DNA of 64,000 nt, taken from the NCBI RefSeq assembly GCF_017592475.1, contig NZ_JAGFNP010000002.1, positions 521,135 to 585,134 on the forward strand. The letters run 5' to 3'. The notes under the pieces were generated by a model, which worked only from the letters and a program-made list of their open reading frames with translations, had not been told where the DNA came from and ran no database searches. The translations under genes and the position numbers were made by a program. This DNA is from Glycomyces niveus. Its GTDB lineage: Bacteria > Actinomycetota > Actinomycetes > Mycobacteriales > Micromonosporaceae. Shown one piece after another: positions 19,028 to 28,385 of the stretch (position 1 is the stretch's first letter; each line of letters opens with the position of its first letter).

Positions 19028-19465
19028 TTAGGCCGCGGCCAGCTTGGGGCCGCTGACGAACACGAGGCGGAATTTGCCGATCTGGACCTCGTCGCCGTTG
19101 CCGAGGCCTGCGGTCTCCACGCGTTCGCGGTTGACGTAGGTGCCGTTGAGGCTGCCGACGTCGCGGACGGTGAATCCGTTCGCGTCGCGGTGGAATTCGG
19201 CGTGGCGCCGCGAGACGGTCACGTCATCGAGGAAGATATCGGAATCGGGATGCCGCCCGGAGGTGGTGACCTCCTGGTTGAGCAGGAAGCGCGCACCCGC
19301 GTTCGGGCCGCGCCTGACCAGCAGCAAAGCGGTTCCCGCGGGAAGCGAGCTCGCCAGGTTCGCGGCGTTCGTCTCCGCGTCGACCTCGCCGCTCTCCTGG
19401 AGCGCCGACAGGTTCATCGTGGCCGTAACATCCGGCGGAGGGAACTCGTCATTCGAACGCGTCAT
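19028..19465 (-). CDS. garA: FHA-domain metabolic regulator, GarA/OdhI type
   Basis: A 145-residue protein. The FHA domain (about 55-138) has GRHPDSDIFLDDVTVSRRHA and DVGSLNGTYVN, which bind phosphothreonine. GarA and OdhI control 2-oxoglutarate dehydrogenase and glutamate enzymes and are switched by PknB/PknG phosphorylation in an N-terminal ETTS motif. Here that region reads DVTATMNLSALQ, so the phosphosite is altered. The ATG at 19465 follows a GGTGG site and starts at MTRSNDE. It stands next to gcvH, as in mycobacteria. Confidence 0.92.
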   Translation of the reverse strand: MTRSNDEFPPPDVTATMNLSALQESGEVDAETNAANLASSLPAGTALLLVRRGPNAGARFLLNQEVTTSGRHPDSDIFLDDVTVSRRHAEFHRDANGFTVRDVGSLNGTYVNRERVETAGLGNGDEVQIGKFRLVFVSGPKLAAA

Positions 19466-19499
19466 GGATTGCCACCTTCTACAAGTCTGGACCCTCTGG

Positions 19500-19877
19500 T
19501 CACTCCGTAAGCTTCGCATACGCACCGGCGTCGAGCAAAGCAGCGAGCGAGCCGGCATCCTCGACTTCGATGTCGAACATCCAGCCCGCCGCATAGGGGT
19601 CGCTGTTCACCAATTCCGGGGATTCCGACAATTCGTCATTGCACGCAAGAATCTTACCGGTCAACGGAGCGTACACGTCGGAGACGCTCTTGGTCGACTC
19701 GACTTCGCCGACCACGTCACCGGCCCGCACCTCGGTGTTCGCCTCCGGAAGCTGCACGAAGACGACGTCGCCGAGCGCGTTCTGCGCGAAGTCGGTGATG
19801 CCGATGCGCAGGACGTTGCCTTCGCGCACCTCGACCCACTCGTGCTCCGCGGTGTAACGCAGTTGCTCCGGAATCAC
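19500..19877 (-). CDS. gcvH: Glycine cleavage system H-protein
   Basis: A 125-residue lipoyl carrier that shuttles the aminomethyl group between P- and T-proteins. The lipoylated lysine lies in VGEVESTKSVSDVYAP, and the flanking GDVVFVQLPEAN and AGWMFDIEV are typical. The GTG start follows GGGAGCGCCAG. It is not behind the gcvP riboswitch, so its glycine response may differ from that of gcvP. Confidence 0.96.
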   Translation of the reverse strand: MIPEQLRYTAEHEWVEVREGNVLRIGITDFAQNALGDVVFVQLPEANTEVRAGDVVGEVESTKSVSDVYAPLTGKILACNDELSESPELVNSDPYAAGWMFDIEVEDAGSLAALLDAGAYAKLTE

Positions 19878-19995
19878 CTGGCGCTCCCCTCTTGGAAACC
19901 CCGCCGGGCGGCGGGTCGGACGATCATGACCGTATCGCCCGGGCGCGGGCGGCCTGCGGCGGGGCCGCGGCTCGTGATCATCGGCGCTGCGGCCG

Positions 19996-20604
19996 CTATG
20001 CGGCGACGCGCGGCTGCGGGCGGCCGGCGCGCAGGAGGCCGGCGGCTTGGCGCAGGTAGACGATCGCGGCGAGCCAGTACAGGCCCAGGCCCCACCAGGC
20101 GAGGGCCCAGCCGAGCGGGGCGGCCCAGGTGTCGGCGTCGGCGACGAGGCCGGCGATGACGAGCACGGGGAAGGACATGAACACCATCGCGGTGGCGCAT
20201 TTGCCGAGGAAGTGCACTTGCGGGGGCGCGAAGCCGTGCCAGCGCAGGACGATGACCATGGAGACCATGACGGCGTCGCGCAGGAGGACGACGATGGCGA
20301 ACAGCCACGGCAGGAGCCCCAGGAAGGTGAGCATGAGCAGTGAGCTGAGGATGTAGAGCCGGTCGACGAAGGGGTCGAGGAGGCGCCCGAGTTTGGAGAC
20401 CTGGCCCAGGCGGCGGGCGAGTTGGCCGTCGACCCAGTCGGTGCCGCCGCCGACGGCGAGGATGATCGCGGCCTGCCAGTAGAACTCGGTGGCCAGGAGG
20501 AGGTAGCACACCAGCGGGATGCCGAGGAGGCGCACGGCGGTGACGAGGTTGGGCCACGTCCAGACGCCCCAACCGGGGAGCGGCGCTGCTGCTGGTTTGC
20601 TCAA
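19996..20604 (-). CDS. CDP-alcohol phosphatidyltransferase (PgsA2-like)
   Basis: A 202-residue membrane enzyme with about five to six helices. The active-site signature is complete: TDWVDGQLARRLGQVSKLGR followed by LLDPFVDR, giving the D-x2-DG-x2-AR-x8-G-x3-D-x3-D pattern that binds CDP-diacylglycerol and metal. It makes a phospholipid such as phosphatidylglycerol-phosphate or cardiolipin; the acceptor is not certain. In mycobacteria pgsA2 lies near gcvH-garA. TTG at 20604 is the start, after GAGAGGAC. Confidence 0.85.
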   Translation of the reverse strand: MSKPAAAPLPGWGVWTWPNLVTAVRLLGIPLVCYLLLATEFYWQAAIILAVGGGTDWVDGQLARRLGQVSKLGRLLDPFVDRLYILSSLLMLTFLGLLPWLFAIVVLLRDAVMVSMVIVLRWHGFAPPQVHFLGKCATAMVFMSFPVLVIAGLVADADTWAAPLGWALAWWGLGLYWLAAIVYLRQAAGLLRAGRPQPRVAA

Positions 20605-20948
20605 GGCGGTCCTCTCGGGGGCCCGCTGCCGCGTGTGCGGCGGCGCGCCCGGGGTCGTCTCCTCTCGCCCGTCAGGTGCGGCGGGCGGTTCGTCTGCTCG
20701 TTGGAAGCGCGGTGCGTCCGGTTCGGTGGGTGTATCTGGATTCTAACCGGAGCCTCCGACACCTGTACCCCGGATTTTGGGCGCTGATGCACGGGCGGCG
20801 CATCGCACCTGACGGGGCCGTTTCGAGCGGGACCTTGCGAAACACCGTCCCCTGAGGACTAGGCGGGGGCGGGGGCGGTGCCGAAAACGTGACAGGAAAC
20901 AACCCCGGCCGGTCCTCGCGGACCGGCTCGGGCGGGCGAAAGGGGCGT
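20605..20948. other. 344-base intergenic region between pgsA2-like and YesL-like genes
   Basis: It holds a possible minus-strand promoter for the downstream gene (-10 TAGAAT, plus-strand 20740-20745) and, at the other end, the terminator of the YesL-like gene. No credible gene is seen between them. Confidence 0.5.
20908..20927 (-). terminator. Terminator after the rhamnose/ABC-transport operon
   Basis: GCCGGTCC and GGACCGGC form a perfect 8-bp stem around TCGC, followed on the minus strand by a partly T-rich stretch (GGTTGTTTCC). It lies 22 bases past the last gene of the island. Confidence 0.65.
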
Positions 20949-21560
20949 TCAGGCGCTGGGGCGGGCCTCCTCGTCGCGGACGGCGCGGCGGCGGCGGACG
21001 GCCACCGCGGCGCCGATGAGGCAGCCGCTCATGGGGACGACCAGGAGCCACAGCGCCCACGCGCACGCCGCGAGGACGGCGATGCCGCCCAGGAGGATGC
21101 CGGTGCCGGAGGCGTCGGTGCGGGTCTCCTCGAGCGCGCCGGCGAACAGGGCCCGCCACCGCTCCCCGGGTGTCCAGGCGGCCGCGGCCCGCAGGAGCAC
21201 CGTCGCGGCCAGGCCGGCGACGATGACGGTGGCCAGGGCGAACCCGGGCCGGCCGGGGACGCCTTCCTGGGCGAGGACGGCGAGGTTGAGCGCCAGGAGC
21301 AGGCCCGCGCCGATGACGGCCAGGCCCGTCCGCCAGGAGCCGCGCCAAGCGGCCCGGAAGTCCGCCCAGTAGCCGCGCCAGCCGGTCGGGTCGCCGTCGA
21401 CGTACGCGGCGATGTGCCGCGCGGCGGCGGCCAGCGCGGCCGGGAGCGTCACGACCGGCAGTGCCGCCAGGACGAGCCAGGCGCCGGTCAGCAGGCATTC
21501 GGCCAGGAGCGCGAACCCCTCGCCGAACGCCTGCCGCCGTTGCCGTGCCACGGTCGCCAC
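20949..21560 (-). CDS. YesL/DUF624-like membrane protein
   Basis: A 203-residue protein with about five hydrophobic helices and an Arg-rich end. The opening layout (a polar start, AECLLTGAWLVLAALPVVTL, then HIAAYVDGD) resembles the YesL/DUF624 family encoded beside sugar ABC transporters for plant polysaccharide breakdown products. GTG start one base after the upstream permease stop, so it is co-transcribed. Role unknown. Confidence 0.65.
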   Translation of the reverse strand: MATVARQRRQAFGEGFALLAECLLTGAWLVLAALPVVTLPAALAAAARHIAAYVDGDPTGWRGYWADFRAAWRGSWRTGLAVIGAGLLLALNLAVLAQEGVPGRPGFALATVIVAGLAATVLLRAAAAWTPGERWRALFAGALEETRTDASGTGILLGGIAVLAACAWALWLLVVPMSGCLIGAAVAVRRRRAVRDEEARPSA

Positions 21561-21561
21561 G

Positions 21562-22452
21562 CTAGCCCTTCACGCCCGAGGTGGCGATGCCCTTGATGAG
21601 GAACTTCTGGAACACCAGGAAGAACAGGACGACCGGAACGAGCGAGAGCAGCGTCATGGCCATCATGCCGCCGTAGTTGGAGACCGCTTCGGTGTTGTTG
21701 TAGGACTGCAGCAGTCGCGGCAGCGGGAACTTCTCGATCTCGTGCAGGTAGATCAAGGGGCCCATGAAGTCGTTCCACGACCAGATGAACGTGAAGATCG
21801 ACGAGGTCACGATCGCCGGGCGCAGCAGCGGCAGCATGATCGAGAAGAAGATCCGGAAGTGCCCGGCGCCGTCGATGGTCGCGGCCTGGTCGAGCTCGCG
21901 GGGGATGCCGCGCAGGAACTGGACGTACATGAACACGAAGAACGCGTCCAGGCCCAAGAACTTCCCGATGACGAGGGGGAAGATCGTGTTGACGACATCC
22001 ATCTCGGAGAAGATCAGGTACTGCGGGATGAGCATGACCTGGCCCGGCAGGAGCAAGGTCGCGATCACGACGGCGAACATCGCCTTGCGGCCGGGGAATT
22101 CGAGCCGCCCCAGCGCGTAGGCGGTGATCGAGCAGGAGGCGACGATGCCGACCACCGAGAGCGCGGCGATGACGAACGAGTTCCAGAAGAACCGCCACAG
22201 CCCGATCCCGGCCATGCCGTCGAACGCGGACGCGAAGTGCTCCCACGTGATCGACGTCGGGATCGGCGAGATGCTGGTGAGGATCTCGGCGTTCGGTTTG
22301 ACCGCGGCGGTCAGGACCCAGAACGCCGGGTAGAGGACGACCACGAGGACGGCCAGAAGCGCGACGTGCCAGATCACGGATTTGACGCGAGCGGCCGGAG
22401 TGCGCCGCTTGCGCGCGATCACCCGCGGCCCGGCGGTGCTGGTGCTGGTCAT
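21562..22452 (-). CDS. Carbohydrate ABC transporter permease (MalG type)
   Basis: A 296-residue permease with six helices. The EAA loop that docks the ATPase reads LDQAATIDGAGHFRIFFSIM. Its ATG overlaps the previous permease stop as ATGA. With its partner it forms the channel of a CUT1-type importer. No ATPase gene is present in the cluster, so a shared MsiK-like ATPase is probably used. Rhamnose or rhamnose-containing sugars are the likely cargo, by context. Confidence 0.88.
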   Translation of the reverse strand: MTSTSTAGPRVIARKRRTPAARVKSVIWHVALLAVLVVVLYPAFWVLTAAVKPNAEILTSISPIPTSITWEHFASAFDGMAGIGLWRFFWNSFVIAALSVVGIVASCSITAYALGRLEFPGRKAMFAVVIATLLLPGQVMLIPQYLIFSEMDVVNTIFPLVIGKFLGLDAFFVFMYVQFLRGIPRELDQAATIDGAGHFRIFFSIMLPLLRPAIVTSSIFTFIWSWNDFMGPLIYLHEIEKFPLPRLLQSYNNTEAVSNYGGMMAMTLLSLVPVVLFFLVFQKFLIKGIATSGVKG

Positions 22453-23438
22453 CGGTTGTCCTCCCCCGCGTAGTAGACGAGGTTCTTGGCGGCGCGGAAC
22501 ATGACGAGCGTGACCACGCCGACGGCGAGCACGAGCACCCACGCCCACGCGGAGGCGTAGCCCATGCGCAGGTCGACGAAGGCCAGCGCGTAGATGCGGA
22601 CGGTGTAGAACAGGGTCGACCAGGCCGGGCCCCCCGCGGTGCCGCCGATGATGAACGCCGGCCCGAACAGCTGGAAGGCGTGCACGGTCTCCATGAGCAC
22701 ATTGAAGAAGATGACCGGCGAGAGCATCGGGATCGTGATGTGCACGAACCGGTGCCATTTCCCGGCACCGTCGACTTCGGCGGCCTCATGCAGCTCCGAA
22801 GGGACCTGCAGGAGCCCGGCCATGAAGATGACCATGGGCGCGCCGAACGTCCACACCGACAACAGGACGAGCATCAGGATCGACACCGACGGGTTGCCGA
22901 TGAACCCGCCGCCGTCCCAGCCGAACCAGGACATGAACTGGTCCTGGGGGCCGCCGCCGGCGAACAGGGCCTTCCAGACGATCGCGATGCCGACGCTCAT
23001 GGCGATGAGCGAAGGCATGTAGAACGCCGCCCGGTAGAAGCCGATGCCCCGCCGCGACTGCGTCAGGAGCATGGCGACGGCGAGCGAGGCGATGAGCTTG
23101 AGCGGCACGGCCAAAAGGACGTACAGCAAGGTCACCTTGACGGCCCGGCCGAACATCGGGTCGTCGAACATCGCCGCGTAGTTCTCCAGGCCGATGAACT
23201 CGCCGCCGAGCAGCAGATGGTAGTCGGTGAACGAGAGGTACAGCGACCACAGCATCGGACCGACGGTGAAGACGAGCGACCCGATGATCCAGGGGGTCAT
23301 GAAGGTGTAGCCGACGAGCCGCTCGCCGCGGCGGGAGGGCGGGGTGCGGCGCTTGGCCGCCCCCCGGCTCCCGCCCGCAGGCGGCGCTCCGGCCCCGGTG
23401 GCCGCGGGTGGCGCGGTCGTGGAGGGAGAAGCTGACAC
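22449..23438 (-). CDS. Carbohydrate ABC transporter permease (MalF type)
   Basis: A 329-residue permease with a long Pro/Ala-rich cytoplasmic start, six helices and the EAA motif HEAAEVDGAGKWHRFVHITI. The GTG start has AAGGA upstream. It pairs with the MalG-type permease (four-base overlap) and the binding protein 87 bases upstream. Its cargo is inferred from the rhamnose genes immediately before. Confidence 0.88.
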   Translation of the reverse strand: MSASPSTTAPPAATGAGAPPAGGSRGAAKRRTPPSRRGERLVGYTFMTPWIIGSLVFTVGPMLWSLYLSFTDYHLLLGGEFIGLENYAAMFDDPMFGRAVKVTLLYVLLAVPLKLIASLAVAMLLTQSRRGIGFYRAAFYMPSLIAMSVGIAIVWKALFAGGGPQDQFMSWFGWDGGGFIGNPSVSILMLVLLSVWTFGAPMVIFMAGLLQVPSELHEAAEVDGAGKWHRFVHITIPMLSPVIFFNVLMETVHAFQLFGPAFIIGGTAGGPAWSTLFYTVRIYALAFVDLRMGYASAWAWVLVLAVGVVTLVMFRAAKNLVYYAGEDNR

Positions 23439-23458
23439 GGTGAGGATTCCTTCGGTGG

Positions 23459-23471
23459 AGCTTGCGAGCCG
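23459..23471 (+). repeat. Possible degenerate third copy of the dispersed repeat
   Basis: AGCTTGCGAGCCG matches 13 bases of the core of the 30-bp repeat (complement of 17077-17089). Flanks differ, so it may be chance or a decayed copy. It lies in the gap between the binding-protein and permease genes. Confidence 0.35.
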
Positions 23472-23525
23472 AAGCGGTGGCTCTGTCGATGTGCCGTGCC
23501 GGGGCGACGGCTCGGCCCGGACGGG

Positions 23526-24821
23526 TTACTGCTCGTTCGCCAGGAGGGTCTCGGCCTCGGTGAAGAACAGCGCGGCGGCCTCGTCCGGAGTCATCTCGCC
23601 GTACTGGACCTGCTGGTACAGCTCGCCGAACTTGACCTCGATGGCGCCGGTCGCGGCCGGCGGGGCCGGCGGCGGGGTGGTGAGGTACTGCGCGACCGAG
23701 GCCTCGTAGTCGATGACGGCCTGCGAGGCCGCATCGAGCTCGACGTTCTCCAGGCCGGTGTTGGTGGCCGGAATGCCGCGGCTGGTGCCCAGGATCTTGA
23801 TCGCCTCGGGGTCGCCGAGGAGGAAGTCGACGAGCTTCGCCGAAGCCTCGGCCTGCTCCGTGGCGGCCGCGATCACGAACTGCATCGAGGGCTTGAGGTA
23901 CAGGCCCAGGTTGTTCGGGTCCAGCGAGGGCGGCGCGGTGAGCGCGAGCGTCCCGCCGTTGGCCTCGACGGTCGGCGAGAAGCCGGGCATGAAGTTGTCC
24001 CAGCCGATCTCGGAGGCGAGCAGGTCCTGGACGAGCCCGCCTTCGACCCACTCGATGGTGGTCTCGACCGGCGGGACGTCCCCGGCGGCGTACAGGTCCG
24101 CCGTGGTCTGCCACCATTCGGCGAGCTTGGCCTGGTCGAACGCGATCGCCTTGCCGTCCTCGGTGTAGAACGACCCGCCCTGCTGGCGCAGCCACAGCTC
24201 CATGAAGTGGTACTGGCCGGCCCAGTCGCCGCCGCCCCACTTGCCACCGCCGAGGCCGGCGGTGACGGTGGCGATGTCGGCCTTGTAGGCGTCCCAGCTG
24301 TAGCCGGGGGCGGGGGCCGCGACACCGTGCGCCTCGAACCAGTCGGCGCGGTAGATCAGGCCGAGGGTGTTGCCCGCGGCCGGCACGGCGATGAGCGTGC
24401 CGTCCAGCTTCGCCGTCTCGAGGAACCCTTCACGGAAGTCGTCGGTCTTGACGACACCCTCGAGGGGCAGCAGCAGCCCGGAGGTGCCGAACTGGCGCAG
24501 CCGCGAGTAGTCCATCTGGAACACGTCGGGCAGGTCCTGCGACGCCATGCGCCCGGTCATGCCCTCCCAGTAGGTCGGGAAGTCGGCGAAGTTCATCTTC
24601 ACCTTGATGCCGACGTTCTTCTGCTCGAAGAGCGCGACCGCCTCCTTGGTGATGTCGGCGCGCGTCTGGTCGCCCCACCATTCGAAGCTGATCTCGATCG
24701 GGTCGTCGGCGGTGCCGGCCGGGCCGTCCTCGCCGCACGCGGCAGCGGCGGCGAGGACCGCCGCGGCCGAAGCACCGGTGAGGAGTGAGCGGCGCCGGAG
24801 GCCGTGAGGGTTGCGCATCAT
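23526..24821 (-). CDS. Extracellular sugar-binding lipoprotein of ABC transporter
   Basis: A 431-residue family-1 solute-binding protein. The start MMRNPHGLRRRSLLTG has a twin-arginine-like motif, then a hydrophobic stretch ending AAAAACGED, a plausible though non-ideal lipobox cysteine. The mature part has EISFEWWGDQTRADITKE and a sugar-binding-type domain. The ATG at 24821 has AAGGAG ten bases upstream. It lies 83 bases after rhaB on the same strand, linking the importer to rhamnose use. Tat export with lipid anchoring is inferred. Confidence 0.88.
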   Translation of the reverse strand: MMRNPHGLRRRSLLTGASAAAVLAAAAACGEDGPAGTADDPIEISFEWWGDQTRADITKEAVALFEQKNVGIKVKMNFADFPTYWEGMTGRMASQDLPDVFQMDYSRLRQFGTSGLLLPLEGVVKTDDFREGFLETAKLDGTLIAVPAAGNTLGLIYRADWFEAHGVAAPAPGYSWDAYKADIATVTAGLGGGKWGGGDWAGQYHFMELWLRQQGGSFYTEDGKAIAFDQAKLAEWWQTTADLYAAGDVPPVETTIEWVEGGLVQDLLASEIGWDNFMPGFSPTVEANGGTLALTAPPSLDPNNLGLYLKPSMQFVIAAATEQAEASAKLVDFLLGDPEAIKILGTSRGIPATNTGLENVELDAASQAVIDYEASVAQYLTTPPPAPPAATGAIEVKFGELYQQVQYGEMTPDEAAALFFTEAETLLANEQ

Positions 24822-24904
24822 CGTTGACTTGCTCCTTCTATATAAGAGGGGTCCCACCCGGGGGGCGGGCCTTCGGGATCTATTCGGTTCGCCGGTCGCC
24901 CGGG

Positions 24905-26362
24905 TCAGGCGACGGCGGCGGACGGCAACCGCGCCGCCGCTCGCACCCAGGGGTCTTGCGGCCCTCGGGGTTCGAAGCGGCGCGGACGTGCGGAGGCGCG
25001 GGCGGCGGCGCGCCGAGCGTCAGGGCCCGCCGCGATCAAGCCCAGCGCTTGGGCTTGGACGAGGGCATTGCCCAGGGCCGTGGCCTCGTCGGGACCGGCC
25101 AGCACGGTGCGGCCGGTGGCGTCGGCCGTCAACTGGCACAGCAGCGCGTTGTTCGCGCCGCCCCCGACAATGTGAACCGTCTCGACCGCCTCGCCGGTCA
25201 GGGCCTCGAGGTCGTCGAGGGCGCGCCGGTGGGCCAGCGCGAGCGAGTCGAGCACGCACGCCGCCACCGCCGCCGGCGTCTCAGGGACGGGCTGACCGGT
25301 CTCGGCGCAGTAGGCCCGGACCCGCCCGGGCATGTCGCCGGGATCGGCGAACCGGACGTCGTCAGGGTCCACGACCGAACGCAGCCGCTCGCACCGCCCG
25401 GCCCCGGCAAGGAGGTCGCCGAGGTCGACGTCAAGGCCTTGGCGGCGCCAGGTGTCGACCGACTCGCTCAGCAGCCACAGCCCGGCGACATTGCGCAGGA
25501 ACCGGATCGCACCGTCCGCGCTCCGCTCGTTCGTGAACCCCGCCGCGAGCGCCTCGGGCGAGGTGATCGGAGCGTTCCGCTCGACCCCGACGAGCGACCA
25601 CGTGCCGCAGGAGATGTAGGCGGCCCGGTCGCCCTCGTAAGGGACCGCCGCGACCGCCGCGGCCGTGTCATGGCTCGCCGTCGCAATGTACGCAGTGGAC
25701 GGCCCCAGGCCCGTGGCGGCGGCGACCTCGGGAAGAACCGGACCAAGCACCGTACCGGTCGGGGTGATCGCGCCGAGCAGGTCGGCGCGGAAACCCGCCG
25801 CCGAGCACCACTCGTGCCCCCACGTGCCCGTGCCCTGATCGACCAGGCCGGTCGTGGACGCGTTCGTGGCCTCGCACGCGCTGGCGCCCGAGAGCCAGTA
25901 CCCGATGAGGTCGGGGATGAGGAGGAGCCGGTCGGCGCGGTCGAGCGCGGCCGGGTCCTCGGCCGCGAGCTGGAACACGGTGTTGAACGGCTGGTGCTGG
26001 ATACCGGTGCGCGCGAACAGGTCCGCGGGGTCGAGCGCGGCCAGGAGCCGGTCGCGGGCGGGCGCGTTGCGGGCGTCGCGGTAGCAGACGGGGTTGCCCA
26101 TGAGGCGCCCGTCGGCGTCGAGGAGGCCGTAGTCGACGGCCCAGGAGTCGACGCCTACCGCGACGGCCTCGCCCACGGCCCGCAGGCCGTCGAGGATCCC
26201 CGACCACAGGCCGAGGACGTCCCAGTGGAGGCGGCCGTGGACCGGGACCGCCCGGTTGGGGAACCGGGCCGCCTCGGCGAGGCGGATCCGGTCCCCATCG
26301 ACTCGGGCGGCCATGACGCGCCCGGAGGACGCGCCCAGGTCGACTGCGGCGAGGACCGTCAC
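24905..26362 (-). CDS. rhaB: Rhamnulokinase
   Basis: A 485-residue FGGY-family sugar kinase that phosphorylates L-rhamnulose to the 1-phosphate. The N-terminal phosphate loop is VLAAVDLGASSGRVMAARVD; GVDSWAVDYGLLD, YRDARN and HQPFNTVFQL match rhamnulokinases, and the C-terminal ATP region has VHIVGGGANNALLCQLTADA. GTG at 26362 overlaps the rhaEW stop as GTGA. It is the fourth gene of rhaM-rhaI-rhaEW-rhaB. Confidence 0.93.
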   Translation of the reverse strand: MTVLAAVDLGASSGRVMAARVDGDRIRLAEAARFPNRAVPVHGRLHWDVLGLWSGILDGLRAVGEAVAVGVDSWAVDYGLLDADGRLMGNPVCYRDARNAPARDRLLAALDPADLFARTGIQHQPFNTVFQLAAEDPAALDRADRLLLIPDLIGYWLSGASACEATNASTTGLVDQGTGTWGHEWCSAAGFRADLLGAITPTGTVLGPVLPEVAAATGLGPSTAYIATASHDTAAAVAAVPYEGDRAAYISCGTWSLVGVERNAPITSPEALAAGFTNERSADGAIRFLRNVAGLWLLSESVDTWRRQGLDVDLGDLLAGAGRCERLRSVVDPDDVRFADPGDMPGRVRAYCAETGQPVPETPAAVAACVLDSLALAHRRALDDLEALTGEAVETVHIVGGGANNALLCQLTADATGRTVLAGPDEATALGNALVQAQALGLIAAGPDARRAAARASARPRRFEPRGPQDPWVRAAARLPSAAVA

Positions 26363-28383
26363 CGCAGGAATCCCTGCGGGTTGCCCGAGTCGACGGGGAG
26401 GTGGACGCCGGTGGTCAGGCCCAGGTCGGGGCCGACGAGCGCGTAGACGGCGTCGGCGACCGAGGACGGCAGCACTTCCTTCTTGAGGAGGGTGCGCCCG
26501 GCGTAGTACTCGCCCAGCTTCTCCTCTTCGACGCCGTAGACGGCGGCGCGGTTGGCGCCCCAGCCGGAGGCGAAGATGCCGGAGCCGCGGACGACGCCGT
26601 CGGGGTTGACGCCGTTGACGCGGATGCCGTGCTCGCCCAGTTCGGCGGCGAGGAGGCGGACCTGGTGGGCCTGGTCGGCCTTCGTGGCGGAGTAGGCGAT
26701 GTTGTTGGGGCCGGCGAACACCGAGTTCTTCGACGCGATGTAGACGATGTCCCCGCCCATGCCCTGCGCCATCATCAACCGCGCCGCTTCGCGGGAGACG
26801 AGAAACGAGCCTTTCGCCATGACGTCGTGCTGCAGGTCCCAGTCCGCCGCGGTCGTCTCCAGCAGCGGCTTCGACAGCGAGAGCCCGGCGTTGTTGACGA
26901 TGAGGTCGACGCCGCCGAACGCCAGCGCGGCCGCGTCCAGTGCGGCGGTGATCGCCGCTTCGTCGGTCACGTTGCAGGCCACACCGATCGCGGTGTCGGC
27001 GTTCCCGATCTCGGCCGCCGCCGCCTCGGCTTTGGCGAGGTCGAGGTCGGCGATGACGACGCACGCGCCTTCGGCCGCGAGCCGCTCGGCGGTGGCCTTG
27101 CCGATACCGCCGGCCGCGCCGGTCACGAACGCGACCCGCCCCGCGAGCGGCTTGGGCTTCGGCATCCGCTGGAGCTTGGCCTCTTCGAGGTCCCAGTACT
27201 CGATGCGGAACTTCTCCGACTCGTCGATCGGCGCATACGTCGAGATCGCCTCCGCGCCGCGCATCACGTTGATCGCGTTGACGTAGAACTCCCCCGCCAC
27301 GCGCGCGGTCGGCTTGTCCGGCCCGAACGAGAACATGCCCACGCCCGGGACGAGCACGATCGCGGGGTCCGCGCCGCGCATCGCCGGAGACGCCGGCGTC
27401 GCGAACCGCTCGTAGTAGGCCCGGTAGTCCTCCCGGTACGCCGCGTGGCGCTCCCGGAGGTGGGCGATGACCTCCGCAAGCGGTTGCGCCGCAGCGGTTT
27501 CGAGCACCAGCGGCCGCACCTTCGTGCGCAGGAAATGGTCCGGGCACGACGTGCCCAAAGCCGCCAGCTCGCCCAGCCGCTCCGAAGCGAGGAAATCCAG
27601 GACGACCGGGTCGTCGGTGAAATGCCCCACCTGGCGGCGATCGGTCGAGACCAGACCCCGGATGACCGGCGCGAGCGCCGCCGCCCGCGCCGAACGCGCA
27701 TCAGCGTCGAGGGGCTCGGCCACGCGCGCCCCGAACGGGGCGGCCTTGCCGCGCTCGGCGATGAACGCCTCGCACCCGCGGATGATCTCCAGCGAGTTCG
27801 CCTCGCACGCCTCGGACGTGTCGCCCCACGCGGTGATGCCGTGCCCACCGAGGATGCACCCGATCGCCTGCGGATTCGCCGCCTTGATCGCCGCGATGTC
27901 CAGGCCCAGCTGGAATCCCGGCCGACGCCAGTCCACCCACACGACCCGGTCCCCGAAGCACGCCTTCGTGAGCGCCGGGCCGTCGGCGGCCGTCGCGAAC
28001 GCGATCCCCGAATCCGGGTGCAGATGGTCCACATGCGCCGCGTCGACGAGGCCGTGCATCGCCGTGTCGATCGAAGGTGCGGCCCCGCCCCGCCCGTGCA
28101 GGCAGAAGTCGAACCGCGCCACCATCGCATCCTCGGCGTCCACACCCGGATACGTGCCCGCCATGGCCCGCATCCGATCCAGCCGCAGCACCGCCAGACC
28201 CGCCGCCGTCAACGTCCCCAGGTCGCCCCCGGAACCCTTGACCCACAGCAGCTCCACCGGCTCCCCGGTCACCGGGTCGATCTCGGTGCCCTTCGCCGAC
28301 GTGTTCCCGCCCGCGAAATTCGTGTTCCGCTTGTCCGCGCCCAGCCGGTTCGACCGGCCGATCAGGTCCTCGACCGCACCCAC
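26359..28383 (-). CDS. rhaEW: Bifunctional rhamnulose-1-phosphate aldolase / lactaldehyde dehydrogenase
   Basis: About 674 residues in two enzymes. Residues 1-400 form a class II aldolase that splits L-rhamnulose-1-phosphate to dihydroxyacetone phosphate and L-lactaldehyde (AGGNTSAKG, HVDHLHPDSGIAFATA, ILGGHGITAWGD). Residues about 420-674 form a short-chain dehydrogenase (VTGAAGGIGKATAE, NNAGLS, YSATKADQAH) that oxidises lactaldehyde. This fusion is known as RhaEW. GTG at 28383 lies two bases after the rhaI stop and follows a G-rich site; a TTG at 28398 is possible. Confidence 0.92.
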   Translation of the reverse strand: MGAVEDLIGRSNRLGADKRNTNFAGGNTSAKGTEIDPVTGEPVELLWVKGSGGDLGTLTAAGLAVLRLDRMRAMAGTYPGVDAEDAMVARFDFCLHGRGGAAPSIDTAMHGLVDAAHVDHLHPDSGIAFATAADGPALTKACFGDRVVWVDWRRPGFQLGLDIAAIKAANPQAIGCILGGHGITAWGDTSEACEANSLEIIRGCEAFIAERGKAAPFGARVAEPLDADARSARAAALAPVIRGLVSTDRRQVGHFTDDPVVLDFLASERLGELAALGTSCPDHFLRTKVRPLVLETAAAQPLAEVIAHLRERHAAYREDYRAYYERFATPASPAMRGADPAIVLVPGVGMFSFGPDKPTARVAGEFYVNAINVMRGAEAISTYAPIDESEKFRIEYWDLEEAKLQRMPKPKPLAGRVAFVTGAAGGIGKATAERLAAEGACVVIADLDLAKAEAAAAEIGNADTAIGVACNVTDEAAITAALDAAALAFGGVDLIVNNAGLSLSKPLLETTAADWDLQHDVMAKGSFLVSREAARLMMAQGMGGDIVYIASKNSVFAGPNNIAYSATKADQAHQVRLLAAELGEHGIRVNGVNPDGVVRGSGIFASGWGANRAAVYGVEEEKLGEYYAGRTLLKKEVLPSSVADAVYALVGPDLGLTTGVHLPVDSGNPQGFLR

Positions 28384-28385
28384 GA

